Positions 1-9,672 are shown, numbered from the stretch's first letter. The stretch is 64,000 nt of DNA from CAVRUZ01 sp963724495 (GCA_963724495.1 CAVRUZ010000002.1:620001-684000); one strand, 5' to 3'. Numbers and translations: made by a program. Notes: generated by a model not told the origin, from the letters alone.

Positions 1-596
1 GCGACCGCGGCCCAGTTCACGTCGTTGTCCAGCAGGAGCCGGGCACCACCGAGATCGTCACGCAGCAGGTCCGCGGGTGCGAGTTCGCCGGTCAGGAACG
101 GTGAATCGGGGAGCTGCACCAGCCTGCCGCTCACCTGATCGACCGGATCGGCGACGCTCAGAGCCACCGTGCTGACCGGCCCAGGAGCTCCCGCGATGGC
201 GCTCCGCACCACGTCGCGCAACGCCCGACCGAGCCGGCTGGCCCGGGTGTGCGCTCCCACCGACCGCATCCGGCGATCGACGACCTCACCGGCCAGGTCC
301 ACCGTCTCGGCCACGACTCCGTCCGGCCCGGCGTGCACGGCCAACGCGCAGCCGGCAGCGCGCCGGAGGCGGTAGTAGGTGCCGGCGCGGCCGCGGCCGC
401 CGGACTGGCGACCCGATTCCTCGACGACCGAGTCGGCGGAGAGGCGGCGGATCCCTTCCGACACGGTGGGCTTGGACAGTCCGGTGCGGGCGGCCAGCGC
501 GGCTCTGGTCAGCTGACCGCTGACCGCGAGTTCACCGACGATCGCCCGATCGGACATGCGGCTGAGCAGATCCAACGTGGGCAGTGCGTCCGTCAC
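1..596 (-). CDS. ROK-family transcriptional repressor (3' part missing, cut by window edge)
   Basis: The reverse strand reads from a GTG at 596 as a winged-helix protein: MTDALPTLDLL, then a helix-turn-helix around residues 20-60 containing RAALAARTGLSKPTVSEGIRRL, a glycine-rich linker, and the start of an actin-like ROK domain (ALAVHAGPDGVVAETVDL). This is the layout of NagC/XylR-type sugar-responsive repressors. About 198 codons are visible; the rest lies to the left of the window. It is divergent from the DUF1479 gene, with two operator-like palindromes between them, so autoregulation and control of that gene are likely. The ligand cannot be inferred from the visible part. Confidence 0.85.
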   Translation of the reverse strand, partial: MTDALPTLDLLSRMSDRAIVGELAVSGQLTRAALAARTGLSKPTVSEGIRRLSADSVVEESGRQSGGRGRAGTYYRLRRAAGCALAVHAGPDGVVAETVDLAGEVVDRRMRSVGAHTRASRLGRALRDVVRSAIAGAPGPVSTVALSVADPVDQVSGRLVQLPDSPFLTGELAPADLLRDDLGGARLLLDNDVNWAAV

Positions 597-620
597 GGGG
601 ACCTCGGTTCAGATAGTTAA

Positions 621-689
621 TTAGGAGTCCTTGCAAAGTAGCAGGTTCTCGTCCTACACTCCATCTCACGAATAGGTAAGGACTCCTGA
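621..689. promoter_or_regulatory. Paired operator-like palindromes in the ROK/DUF1479 divergent promoter
   Basis: TTAGGAGTCCTT at 621-632 and AAGGACTCCTGA at 678-689 are inverted copies of each other (11 of 12 positions). Each is itself a short palindrome around AGGA-N-TCCT. They lie about 46 bp apart on either side of a -10-like TACACT (654-659). ROK repressors bind short palindromes of this kind as dimers, and two sites permit looping or cooperative repression. The binding assignment is inference. Confidence 0.55.
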
Positions 690-737
690 TCAAATGGCGA
701 GCCCGCGACCGACCGCTCGCCGGAACGGACACCAGCG

Positions 738-2034
738 ATGACGAGCACGACATCCGCAACCACCACCTTCGACCTCCCGCACTGGGAGACCCAGCCCGAT
801 GACCTGGCGGAGGCGACGCGGACCATCAAGGCGGCCATCCGGGCGCAGATCGAGGCATCCCGTCGCACCGTCGGCGACGTGCTGGCCGAGATCGAGGAGC
901 ACATCCGCGAGGAGGTGGCAGACATCAACGCCGAGCGGGCGCGCGGCGAGGACGTCTGGCCGGTCATCGACTATGCCGACATCGAGGCCGGAACGGTGCC
1001 AGCGGAGCTTGTCGCCAAACTCCACCGGCGAGGCTGCGCAGTGATCCGCGGGCTGTTCCCGCGCGAGCAGGCGGAGGAGTGGGACCGGGCCGCCGTCGAG
1101 TACGTCGACCAGAATCACTTCTTCGAGAACTACACCGGTCCCGCGGACGACTTCTTCGGCACCGTGATGTCCAAGCCGGAGATCTACCCGATCTACTGGT
1201 CGCGCTCGCAGATGGAGGCCCGCCAGCATCCTCGGATGGCCACGGCCCAGGCGTTCCTGAACAGCCAGTGGAAGTCGACCACCGATGGCCACCAGTGGTT
1301 CGACCCCAACCGCGACAGCCTGTACCCCGACCGGCTCCGCCGCCGGCCGCCGGGCACCGACTCGGCCGGCCTCGGGACCCATCTGGATCCCGGAACGCTC
1401 GATCTGTGGATGACCAGTGGCTACCAACAGCACTTCCGGCACCTCTTCAACGGGAACTTCGCCGCCTACGACCCATGGGACGCCTCGCACCGCACCGAGG
1501 CGGCCCAGTACCCGGGATCGACGATGTGCTCGGCCTTCCGCACCTTCCAGGGCTGGACGGCACTCAGCGAGATGAAGCACGACCAGGGCGTGCTGCACAC
1601 CGTGCCCGATCGTCAAGGCGATGGCCTACCTCATGCTCCGACCGCTGGCCGCCGACGTGCCGGAAGACGACATGTGCTCGGTCCAGCCCAATCAGGTGTT
1701 CCCGGCGCTGGAGTCGTGGCATGCCCCTTTGCTGGCAGGACTTTCCGGGATTCCGGACGTGGCACCAGGTGACTCGGTCTGGTGGCACTGCGACATGATC
1801 CACGCGGTCGCGCCGGTCAAGGATCAGCAAGGCTGGGGCAACGTGATGTACATCCCGGCCGCTCCGTGGTGCGAGAAGAACGCCAGATACGCCGAGACCG
1901 TGCAGGCTGCCTTCGCCGAGGGGCGGAGCCCGTCGGACTTCCCGGCTGAGGACTACGAGACGGGCTGGACTGGTCGGTTCACCGAGGCCGACCTCAACGA
2001 CATCGGCCGGCGCGGACTCGGCATCGACGCCTGA
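738..2034 (+). CDS. DUF1479 (YbiU-like) Fe(II)/2-oxoglutarate dioxygenase-type protein, frameshifted
   Basis: Starts at the ATG at 738 and reads as a DUF1479 protein of about 430 residues in total. The N-terminal helical part is followed by a jelly-roll region with THLDPGT (an HxD-type iron site) and, near the end, WWHCDMIHAV, which would supply the distal histidine. The frame breaks at the CCC run at 1605-1607. Removing one C joins ...GVLHTVP to IVKAMAYLMLRPL, matching the family, and the second frame runs to the stop at 2034. The gene is therefore either a sequencing artefact or a recent pseudogene. Substrate unknown. The adjacent ROK regulator suggests carbon-source control. Confidence 0.8.
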
Positions 2035-2061
2035 CCAGCCTTGCCGGCCGGCTCGGCTGAC

Positions 2062-2067
2062 TAGGCT
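2062..2067 (+). promoter_or_regulatory. -10 hexamer of leaderless dop promoter
   Basis: TAGGCT ends six bases before the GTG at 2074. With the usual distance from -10 to transcription start, the start codon would be the first transcribed base. Confidence 0.5.
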
Positions 2068-2073
2068 GGCGCG

Positions 2074-3640
2074 GTGAGTCAGGCGGACGACGGCACGGGG
2101 CCCTTGCATCCGTTCCGCCGACCGATGGGGGTCGAGACCGAGTACGGGCTGGCCCCCGGCGACAGCCGCATCACCGATCCGTCGGTGCTTTCCGCCTTGC
2201 TGGTCACGGCATACGCGCGAGCGGTCGACGCGGGGCGGGGCCGGTGGAACTACGGCGACGAGTCACCGTTGCGCGACCTTCGTGGCTTCGAGATCGCGCG
2301 GAGCGACGCCCCGCCGGACACCTACGCCGACGACGACCCCGGGACCGTGAACGCAGTCCTCACCAACGGCGCCCGGTTCTACGTCGACCATGCGCACCCC
2401 GAGTACTCCGCGCCGGAGACCACATCACCGCGGGGCGCCCTCGTGTTCGACAAGGCGGGCGAACTCGTCCTGCGACGAGCCGCGGCCGAGGTTCTGGTGC
2501 AGGGCGGTCCGCCGATCACGCTGTACAAGAACAACACCGACGGCAAGGGCGCCAGCTACGGCACGCACGAGAACTTCCTGCTGCGGCGGAGCACTCCGCT
2601 CGCGAGCGTGGTGACTGGGCTGACGCCGTTTCTGGTCAGCCGGCAGGTGATCTGCGGGGCCGGGCGGGTGGGCGTCGGACCAACGGGGAACATCCCGGGC
2701 TTCCAGCTCTCATCGCGGGCTGACTTCATCGAGGCGGAAGTCGGGCTCGAGACCACCGTCCGGCGGCCGATCGTCAACACCCGCGACGAACCGCACGCGG
2801 ATGCCCGGCTGTGGCGTCGCCTGCACCTCATCATCGGTGACGCGAACCTTTCCGAGACCGCCGGTTTCCTCAAGCTGGCAACGACGTCGTTGGTCATCAG
2901 CATGATCGAGGCCGACGAGTTGGGACCGGCGGCGATGCGGCTGTCACGACCGGTCGGTGCGGTGCGCGAGGTCTCGCACGACACCACGCTCACCCACACC
3001 GTGGAGCTCGACGACGGCCGGCGCCTCACCGCGCTCGACATCCAGCAGGCCTACCTCGAGGCCGCCCGCGTCTTCGTCCTCGACCGGTATCCGGATGACA
3101 CCGAACTCGGTGACCTGCTCGACCTCTGGCAGCGACTGCTCGACATGCTGCGGACCGACCCTCTCTCACTGGCCGACACCCTCGACTGGACAGCGAAGCT
3201 GGCCCTGCTCGAGCAGTACCGCGACCGCGACGGGCTCGAGTGGGATCACCCCAAGCTCGCACTCATCGACCTGCAGTACTCCGACCTGCGTCCCGAACGA
3301 GGGCTGTACCACCGGCTGGCGTCCCTCGGCCGGATGCGGCATCTGCTGTCCGACGCCGAGATCACCGACGGCCGTGACCACGCCGCCCGAGGACACCCGG
3401 GCCTGGTTCCGGGGTGAGTGCATCCGCCGGTTCGGCGACGACGTCGTGGTCGCATCCTGGGATTCGCTGGTGTTCGACGCCGGCCCAGGGCGCCCGCTGC
3501 ACCGGGTGCCGACGCTCGATCCTCTGCGTGGCACACGCGAGCTCACGCACGAGCTGCTGGACGGATCGGCGTCTGTGCAGCAACTCCTCGCCCGACTCGA
3601 CGAGGGAACCTCCCGAGTGGGCGTCACGGCCTCCGGCTGA
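2074..3640 (+). CDS. dop: Dop, depupylase/Pup deamidase, frameshifted
   Basis: Carboxylate-amine ligase-fold enzyme that removes Pup from tagged proteins and deamidates Pup-Gln in species that encode it. The conserved VETEYG motif is near residue 15, and the Dop-specific insertion (the 'Dop loop', containing WNYGDESPLRDLRGFE) distinguishes it from PafA. YKNNTDGKGASYGTHENFL and INTRDEPHAD-like segments also fit. The GTG start sits just after a TAGGCT -10. One extra G near 3370 breaks the frame; across it the protein continues as TTPPEDTRAWFRGECIRRFGDD and ends at 3640. First gene of the pupylation locus. The usual length is restored when the shift is ignored. Confidence 0.9.
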
Positions 3641-3699
3641 CCACCGTCGCGGCCGGATCGCCCGGCCCCGCCATCGGCTCCGCCGTCCCTGCACGGCGG

Positions 3700-3705
3700 T
3701 ACTGT
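3700..3705 (+). promoter_or_regulatory. Candidate -10 for the pup-prcB-prcA operon
   Basis: TACTGT about 65 bases before the pup start is the only good -10-like hexamer in the dop-pup gap. Upstream of pup the ribosome site GAGGGAG is clear. Weak, motif-only call. Confidence 0.3.
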
Positions 3706-3769
3706 CGAGGACGCGTGACTCCGATCTCCGAGACCTGACGGAGATCCCCGACTTCCGAGGGAGCAGCCT

Positions 3770-3967
3770 GTGCCCGGACAGGAACGCAAGCAGCGCCAGG
3801 GTCCCGGTGGCGAGGGTGACGATGCCGGCGACGCTCCCACCAGCGACAGCGCTCGAACCCAGGCCGTCAATGCCGACGTCGACGCCGTCCTCGACGAGAT
3901 CGACGAGGTGCTGGAGTCCAACGCCGAGGAGTTCGTCCGCTCGTTCGTCCAGAAGGGCGGGGAGTAG
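3770..3967 (+). CDS. pup: Pup, prokaryotic ubiquitin-like protein ending in Glu
   Basis: A 65-residue, acidic, disordered protein that PafA links to lysines of target proteins for proteasomal degradation. The central coiled-coil segment (VDAVLDEIDEVLESNAEEFVR) and C-terminal SFVQKGGE are typical. The last residue is Glu rather than the more familiar Gln, so it needs no deamidation before ligation. GTG start at 3770 with GAGGGAG ahead of it. The stop is directly followed by the prcB start codon, so the genes are co-transcribed. Confidence 0.95.
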   Translation: MPGQERKQRQGPGGEGDDAGDAPTSDSARTQAVNADVDAVLDEIDEVLESNAEEFVRSFVQKGGE

Positions 3968-4864
3968 GTGAGCGGCTACCAGGCTGCCGGCGGACAGCGC
4001 GGGCTCGCGGCGGCCTATCTGGCGTCGGGTACCTCGTCGTTTGCAGGCTTCCTCGCCGACCTCGACCCGAGCCTGCTGCCGAGCGGCCGGTCGATCCCGG
4101 CCGGTCAGGTCGTCCCCGACGTCCCGCACGGCACCACCATCGTGGCGGCCGCCTTCACCGGCGGAGTCGTGATGGCGGGTGATCGGCGCGCCACGATGGG
4201 CAACGTCATCGCCCAGCGGGACATCGAGAAGGTGTACCCGGCCGACGAGTACTCCTGCGTCGGCATCGCCGGCGCCGCGGGCCTGGCCGTCGAGCTCGTG
4301 CGGCTGTTCCAGGTGGAGCTCGAGCACTACGAGAAGATCGAGGGCGCGACGCTGTCGCTCGACGGTAAGGCCAACCGGCTGTCGAGCCTCATCCGCGGCA
4401 ACCTCGGACTGGCCATGCAGGGCCTGGCCGTCGTGCCGCTGTTCGCCGGGTACGACCTCGACCGCCGGTTCGGCAGGATCTTCTCCTACGACCTGACAGG
4501 TGGGCGGTACGAGGAGCACTCGTTCCACGCGGTCGGATCGGGCTCGGTCTTCGCCCGCGGCGCGCTGAAGAAGCTGTACCGCGGCGACCTCAGCCGCGAC
4601 GAGTGCATCGCCGCCTGCGTTCAGGCTCTCTTCGACGCTGCCGACGACGACTCCGCGACAGGTGGCCCGGATGTCAACCGCGCCATCTATCCGATGGTCG
4701 CGGTGGTGGGCGACGGCGGCTACCACCGGGTCGCCGACGGCGACGTGGCCGGCGTGGTCACCCGCATGCTGCGTGGCCGGGCGATCCGGCCCGACGGGCC
4801 CGAAGCACCGCTGTTCACCGAGCCCACCGACGACCCGGCGACCACCCCGGACGAGTCCGCATGA
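3968..4864 (+). CDS. prcB: Proteasome beta subunit
   Basis: Catalytic subunit of the 20S core. Residues 1-55 form a propeptide, followed by HG|TTIVAAAF, where Thr56 would be the mature N-terminal nucleophile. The NTN-hydrolase core follows (GVVMAGDRRATMGN, GIAGAAGLAVELV). The 298-residue length is normal for the precursor. GTG start immediately after the pup stop; it overlaps prcA by four bases (ATGA at 4861). Confidence 0.96.
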   Translation: MSGYQAAGGQRGLAAAYLASGTSSFAGFLADLDPSLLPSGRSIPAGQVVPDVPHGTTIVAAAFTGGVVMAGDRRATMGNVIAQRDIEKVYPADEYSCVGIAGAAGLAVELVRLFQVELEHYEKIEGATLSLDGKANRLSSLIRGNLGLAMQGLAVVPLFAGYDLDRRFGRIFSYDLTGGRYEEHSFHAVGSGSVFARGALKKLYRGDLSRDECIAACVQALFDAADDDSATGGPDVNRAIYPMVAVVGDGGYHRVADGDVAGVVTRMLRGRAIRPDGPEAPLFTEPTDDPATTPDESA

Positions 4865-5649
4865 GCATGCCGTTCTACGTCTCGCCCGAGCAGCAGATGA
4901 AGGACCGGGCCGACTTCGCGCGCAAGGGAATCGCTCGCGGGCGCAACGTGATCGTGGTCAGCTATTCGGGCGGAATCGCTTTGGTAGCAGAGAATTCCCG
5001 GACGTTGCGCAAGATCTCCGAGATCTACGACCGCATCGCCTTCGCCGCCGTCGGCCGGTACAACGAGTTCGAGAACCTCCGCATCGCGGGGGTCCGGATG
5101 GCCGACGTACGTGGCTACTCCTACGCGCGCAGTGACGTCTCCAGCCGCAACCTGGCGAACTCCTATGCCCAGGTTCTCGGCACGATCTTCTCGGCTGCCC
5201 AGGAGAAGCCGTACGAGGTGGAACTCGTCGTGGCGGAGGTCGGGTCGTCGGAGCAGACCGACCAGATCTACCGGCTGACCTTCGACGGGTCGATCACCGA
5301 CGAGGACCGGTTCGCGGTGATGGGCGGCTCTGCCGAAGCCCTCACCGAGCACCTGCGCGAGGTGTACCGCGACGGACTCGACCTCAGTGAGGCGCTCGTG
5401 CTGGCGATCTCGTCGTTCGAGCGCGTGTCCGAGCAACCGGCCGAGGGCGCACGGCTGTTCGAGGCGCGCGATCTCGAGGTCGCCGTCCTGGATCGCACCC
5501 GGCCGCACCTGCGCAAGTTCAAGCGGCTCGAGGGCGCCGTCCTGCAGCGGCTCATCGATGGTGGCCGCCGCCAGGCGCAGCCCGAACCTGCTGCCGGGGA
5601 CGGCGGCGACGCATCAGCCGACGACCCGGGCGAGGCGACGGCGGAGTAG
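4861..5649 (+). CDS. prcA: Proteasome alpha subunit
   Basis: 262 residues beginning MSMPFYVSPEQQMKDRADFARKGIARG, the usual alpha-subunit N-terminus that forms the gate. NTN fold without a catalytic threonine. The C-terminus has a hydrophilic Pro/Ala/Asp-rich tail. Four-base overlap with prcB. It assembles with PrcB into the core that receives pupylated substrates from the ARC/Mpa ATPase, whose gene is not in the window. Confidence 0.96.
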   Translation: MSMPFYVSPEQQMKDRADFARKGIARGRNVIVVSYSGGIALVAENSRTLRKISEIYDRIAFAAVGRYNEFENLRIAGVRMADVRGYSYARSDVSSRNLANSYAQVLGTIFSAAQEKPYEVELVVAEVGSSEQTDQIYRLTFDGSITDEDRFAVMGGSAEALTEHLREVYRDGLDLSEALVLAISSFERVSEQPAEGARLFEARDLEVAVLDRTRPHLRKFKRLEGAVLQRLIDGGRRQAQPEPAAGDGGDASADDPGEATAE

Positions 5650-5653
5650 CGCC

Positions 5654-7045
5654 GTGCGGGGCTCGTACCCGGGCAACCGGCGGATCATGGGGCTGGAGAC
5701 CGAGTTCGGGGTCGCCTGTGCCTTCGACGGGATGCGCCGGATGTCGCCCGACGAGGTCGCCCGGTACATGTTCCGCCAGGTCGTGTCCTGGGGCCGGTCG
5801 AGCAATGTCTTCCTCACCAACGGGTCCCGGCTCTACCTCGACGTGGGGTCGCACCCCGAGTACGCCACGGCGGAGTGCGACGACGTGCGCACGCTGGTCG
5901 TCCACGACCGCGCGGGTGCCCAGATCGTCGACCGGCTGGCGATCGAGGCGGAAGGGCAGCTGGCGAGCGACGGGATGCCCGGGCGGATCTACCTGTTCAA
6001 GAACAACACCGACTCGGCCGGCAGCTCCTATGGCTGCCACGAGAACTACTCGGTCGGCCGGCACGTCGACTTCAACCGGCTGACCGCGGCGCTCGTACCG
6101 TTCCTCGTCACCCGCCAGCTGGTCTGCGGCGCCGGGAAGCTGATCCGCAGTCCGAGTGCGACAACGTTTGCGCTCAGCCAGCGGGCGGACCACATCTGGG
6201 ACGCGGTGTCGTCGGCCACCACCCGGTCGCGGCCGATGATCAACACGCGCGACGAGCCGCATGCCGACGCGGAGAAGTACCGCCGGCTGCACGTGATCGT
6301 CGGCGACTCGACGATGGCCGAGCCCACCACGCTGCTGAAGGTGGTGGCCTGCGATCTGGTCATCCGGGCGGTCGAGCAGGGCCGGACGCTGCCGGACGTG
6401 CACCTGGACAAGCCGATCCGGGCGATCCGCCAGGTCTCCGGCGACGTCACCGGCCGCACGCTGCTCGTGACGACCGACGCGACCAAGGTGTCGGCACTGG
6501 AGGTGCAGGCCGGCTATCTCGAGGTGGCCGAGCGGCAGGCCGCTGCCGACGGCGCGGGAGCCGACGTGGCCTATGCGCTCGACCTCTGGCGGCGTGGCCT
6601 CACCGCGGTCGAGTCGGGTGACCTCGATCCGGTGGCCACCGAGCTTGACTGGGTGATCAAGCGCAGGCTGCTCGACAGGTACGCGAAGCGGCACAGCCTC
6701 CCACTCAGCTCGGCCCGGCTGGCACAGCTCGACCTGAGCTACCACGACATCCGCGAGGGCAGGGGCCTGTTCTTCTCGGCCGAGTCGCGCGGGGTCGTTC
6801 GCCGCCTCACGACGCCACAGGAGGTCGAGGACGCTGAGAGCCACCCGCCGCCCACGACGCGCGCGGCCCTTCGGGGGGAGTTCGTCCGCCGGGCTCGTGC
6901 TGCCGGCCGTGACTACACCGCCGACTGGGTGCACCTGCGCCTCAACGGCCGCACCCAGCACACGGTGATGCTGCCCGACCCGTTCGCTGCCACCGACGAG
7001 CGGGTCGACGCCCTGTTGGCCGAGATCGACGACGAGGTTTCGTAG
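5654..7045 (+). CDS. pafA: PafA, Pup-protein ligase
   Basis: 463-residue ligase that activates the Pup C-terminal glutamate with ATP and joins it to substrate lysines. Contains RRIMGLETEFGV (the nucleotide/Mg-binding ExE motif), YLFKNNTDSAGSSYGCHENY and INTRDEPHADAEKYRRLHVIVGD. It lacks the Dop-specific loop seen in the paralogue at 2.1 kb. GTG start at 5654, four bases after the prcA stop, so it is probably in the same operon. The frame is intact. Confidence 0.95.
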   Translation: MRGSYPGNRRIMGLETEFGVACAFDGMRRMSPDEVARYMFRQVVSWGRSSNVFLTNGSRLYLDVGSHPEYATAECDDVRTLVVHDRAGAQIVDRLAIEAEGQLASDGMPGRIYLFKNNTDSAGSSYGCHENYSVGRHVDFNRLTAALVPFLVTRQLVCGAGKLIRSPSATTFALSQRADHIWDAVSSATTRSRPMINTRDEPHADAEKYRRLHVIVGDSTMAEPTTLLKVVACDLVIRAVEQGRTLPDVHLDKPIRAIRQVSGDVTGRTLLVTTDATKVSALEVQAGYLEVAERQAAADGAGADVAYALDLWRRGLTAVESGDLDPVATELDWVIKRRLLDRYAKRHSLPLSSARLAQLDLSYHDIREGRGLFFSAESRGVVRRLTTPQEVEDAESHPPPTTRAALRGEFVRRARAAGRDYTADWVHLRLNGRTQHTVMLPDPFAATDERVDALLAEIDDEVS

Positions 7046-7141
7046 CGGATCAGGGTCGGAGCGGTCCTTCGAGGGCACGGGCGGGCGAGCCCCGGACTCG
7101 CTCCCGGCCGCTGGGACCCGGGCGATTTGCGCAGCCACCGG

Positions 7142-7147
7142 TAGTCT
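7142..7147 (+). promoter_or_regulatory. Candidate -10 for the FKBP lipoprotein gene
   Basis: TAGTCT in the 190-bp gap after pafA, about 90 bases before the GTG at 7240. Motif-only call. Confidence 0.3.
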
Positions 7148-7239
7148 GGCGGTCTGCTGGTTGCCGAATGCGTGCAGATCAGCGGAGACCCCCGCCGTCG
7201 AAGAACCGGGCGCACGTCGCTGCTCGGGTGAGGATCCAC

Positions 7240-8214
7240 GTGCGTTTTCCCACCAAGCTGACCGCCGTCGTCGCCCTGTCCGTGGTGGCGCTCACGTTGG
7301 GTGGCATAGCGAGTTGTGGCCCGGACGACCCGGATCCGGCACCGACGGCGACAGCCACGCCGACGCCCACTCCGCTGGCCGCGACGGGCGGCAAGGTGAC
7401 GGTCACCGGGGCGCTCGGCAAGGAACCGAAGGTGGAGGTGCCGACTCCGTACGCGGTCGAGAAGACGACGACGACGGTCGAGAAGGCGGGCACGGGCACG
7501 AAGCTCGCGTCGGGTGACTCGGTGAAGCTGCAGTACGTCGGCATCGTCGGCACGACCGCCAAGGTGTTCCAGTCGTCCTGGGCCGGCGAGACCGTCCCCA
7601 CCATGTCGCTCGCGCCGGGCGGTGTGATCGACGGGCTCCGCAGCGGCCTGCTCGGGCAACGCGTGGGCAGCCGCGTGACTGTCGCCGTCCCGCCGGGCGA
7701 GGGCTACGGCCCGGCCGGCAACGCCCAGATCGGTGTCACCGGCGCCGACACCCTCGTGTTCGTCATCGACATCCTGAAAGACGTCCGGCCGCTGACCAAG
7801 ATCACCGGCACCATGGCCGAGACCGAGGCCGGCTTCCCGGACGTCAAGGTCAAGGACGGCCAGCCATCGGGTCTGACGTTCACGGGCAAGGTCTCGACCA
7901 AAGCCGACTCCCAGGTGCTCATCAGCGGGACCGGCGCCAAGGTGACGGGCACGAGCGCGCTGACGATCCGGTACCTGGCAGCTTCGGAACGCAGCAAGAA
8001 GGTGTTCGAGAGCGCCTACCCGTCGCAGTCGTCCACGCTCGACATCTCGGCGCAGTTGCCGGCCGGCCTGAAGGAGCAGCTCGTCGGCAAGAGGATGGGC
8101 GACCGCGTGATTGCGGTGCTGCCGAAGGCGCTCGCGGGCGCCACCCAGCTGCCCGAGGGAGTCCAGGACACCGACACCATCGTCATGGTCATCGACATCC
8201 TGGCCGTGGCGTAG
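7240..8214 (+). CDS. Lipoprotein with two FKBP-type peptidyl-prolyl isomerase domains
   Basis: 324 residues. A signal peptide (FPTKLTAVVALSVVALTLGG) ends in the lipobox IASC, so the protein is probably anchored outside the membrane. A Pro/Thr linker follows, then FKBP domain 1 (SGDSVKLQYVGI ... GLRSGLLGQRVGSRVTVAVPP ... VFVIDIL) and a more divergent domain 2 (ALTIRYLAASERSKKVFES ... KEQLVGKRMGDRVIAVLP ... MVIDILAVA). The GTG at 7240 has GAGGA eight bases upstream; a GTG at 7228 is an alternative. The proteasome locus of several actinobacteria carries such a gene between pafA and pafB. It would act on secreted proteins rather than in pupylation. Confidence 0.88.
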   Translation: MRFPTKLTAVVALSVVALTLGGIASCGPDDPDPAPTATATPTPTPLAATGGKVTVTGALGKEPKVEVPTPYAVEKTTTTVEKAGTGTKLASGDSVKLQYVGIVGTTAKVFQSSWAGETVPTMSLAPGGVIDGLRSGLLGQRVGSRVTVAVPPGEGYGPAGNAQIGVTGADTLVFVIDILKDVRPLTKITGTMAETEAGFPDVKVKDGQPSGLTFTGKVSTKADSQVLISGTGAKVTGTSALTIRYLAASERSKKVFESAYPSQSSTLDISAQLPAGLKEQLVGKRMGDRVIAVLPKALAGATQLPEGVQDTDTIVMVIDILAVA

Positions 8215-8266
8215 CCGGTCGAGGACTTTCGCCTTCAGAAGCTGCCGGGGCAGTCTGGAGGCAACT

Positions 8267-9374
8267 TCAGCCCGACGTGGACAACACTGCTGCCGCGTGC
8301 CTTCCCGCGGCTGCGGCCGTCACGAAGTAGGCCGGGTCGGCGTCGAGGCCGCGGCCCATCGACGAGAGTGGCACCGGCACCTGCCGGAGGGCATCGAGAA
8401 GCCCGTCCGAGTCGACATCGACCAGTGTGTGCAAGGAAGCGAGCCCCTGCACCTGACTCTTCACCAGCGCGGCAAGCTCGGGGGAGATCCCGGGTCCAGG
8501 CATGGACGGCAGCACGACGTCGGCCGGACGCAGAGCCACCTGCCCGTAGGCAGTGAGGCAGTGGTGGGAGACCCCCTGGTGTCGGTCACGGGGGTCGGCG
8601 CCGGAGAGTCGCAGACTCGCGATCGTGCGTCCGCCGAGCACCGCTGACGCGTTCACCGCGTCTCCCATGACGACACCGGAGAATCCCCACGTCGTCCCGG
8701 TGCCGAGATTGCCCGGACCCTGGCTGACCACCACCACGTCGGCGCCCTGCACGTGGCGGGCGACCAGGAGCCCGGAGTGGAGCGAGACCGCCTCGTGGGT
8801 GCCGCCGAAGGCCTGGCCGGCGGTGACGGTCGCATGCAGCCAGTCGGCGTCGATGCAGGCCGGCGACCGTGCGCGAGAACGCGATCGGCAGCGCGCCACC
8901 GTCGGTCATCAGGTAGCTGACCCGGACGCCGGGTCGTGCCTCGCGGATGCCGGCCAGCACCGCCGGAAGGGCGGAGTGCAGGTCGGCGACGACCACCACC
9001 AGGCCATCGAGGTGGTCCTGGCCCTCGCCGTCGCCCATCCTTCGGCCGCCGGCAACGGGTTCCTCCGGTCCGGCGACAGATGCCTGGGTCGGGGTGTAGC
9101 GAGCCTTGACCAGCCGACCGGCCACGGCCTCGTCGCTGGGAAGGCGGTCGAAATCGGGTGCCGCGACCAGCGCGTACCCGCCGGTGCCCAGATGCTGGCG
9201 GAACGCCGTCACGTTCAACGCGACCCGGTCGCCCATGGCCAGCTCGCCGACGAGGTCGGTGTAGGCCAGAGCCGGGATCTCCTCACCGGCGGTCGTGCGG
9301 GTGGTCAGCTCCTGCACGCCTGGCCGGGTGGCCAGCACGTCGACGACGGTGGCGGCCGCCCAGGTAACCAGCAC
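8267..9374 (-). CDS. DUF3866 family protein, frameshifted
   Basis: Actinobacterial conserved protein of unknown function, about 368 residues. Recognisable segments in order are ALAYTDLVGELAMGDRVALN, LGTGGYALV, GRLVKARYTPTQ, VVVADLHSALPAVLAG and VSYLMTDGGALPIAFSRTVAGL; then, in a second frame, TVTAGQAFGGTHEAVSLHSGL, VSQGPGNLGTGTTWGFSG, HHCLTAYGQVALRPADVV and STMGRGL-like SSMGRGLDADPAYF. The frame breaks near 8865. The GTG start at 9374 follows an AGCCTA (TAGGCT on the minus strand) at 9382-9387, a leaderless arrangement. Divergent from pafB, with a 590-bp gap holding three palindromic repeats. Confidence 0.82.
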
Positions 9375-9381
9375 GGGCGCG

Positions 9382-9387
9382 AGCCTA
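9382..9387 (-). promoter_or_regulatory. -10 hexamer of leaderless DUF3866 promoter
   Basis: TAGGCT on the minus strand, seven bases before the GTG at 9374. No ribosome site is visible between them. Confidence 0.5.
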
Positions 9388-9527
9388 GTGGGCGAGCGGT
9401 AGCCGGGGGAGGTGCGGGCGATGAGGGACGCCGGGGGAGGTGTCGGCCCGACGAAGGAGGGACGCCGCCGGAGGAGGGGGACCCTGCGAGCCCACAAGTG
9501 CGTCGCGGCCGCGGCCAGCTCTGGCCT

Positions 9528-9607
9528 GAAACATGCAGCCGGCGCGCGCGTCTGCGTACCGCTATGTGCTGCTGCTGGGTGGTTTGCCGGGCCGGGCTGC
9601 ATGTTTC
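9528..9607 (-). repeat. Palindromic intergenic repeat, copy A
   Basis: Bounded by GAAACATGCAGC (9528-9539) and its exact inverse GCTGCATGTTTC (9596-9607). Read on the minus strand, the inside carries GGCAAACC followed about 15 bases later by a CATAGCGG block, the same order as in the copies at 42.6 kb. Core ACATGCAG to CTGCATGT is 74 bp. It is the first of three near-tandem copies in the gap between DUF3866 and pafB. No coding potential is supported. Confidence 0.8.
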
Positions 9608-9672
9608 GTGTGGCGAGGGTCGCCGCTGGCGGAGGTGTCGGCGCGGCAGCGGGCCTCCGAACCATCGTGGCC

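Noticed and set aside
690..1616. 308-codon minus-strand frame opposite DUF1479
   Set aside because: Antisense of a recognised gene with no protein-like features.
5552..7138. 528-codon open frame on the minus strand
   Set aside because: Shadow of pafA, which has all family motifs in one frame.
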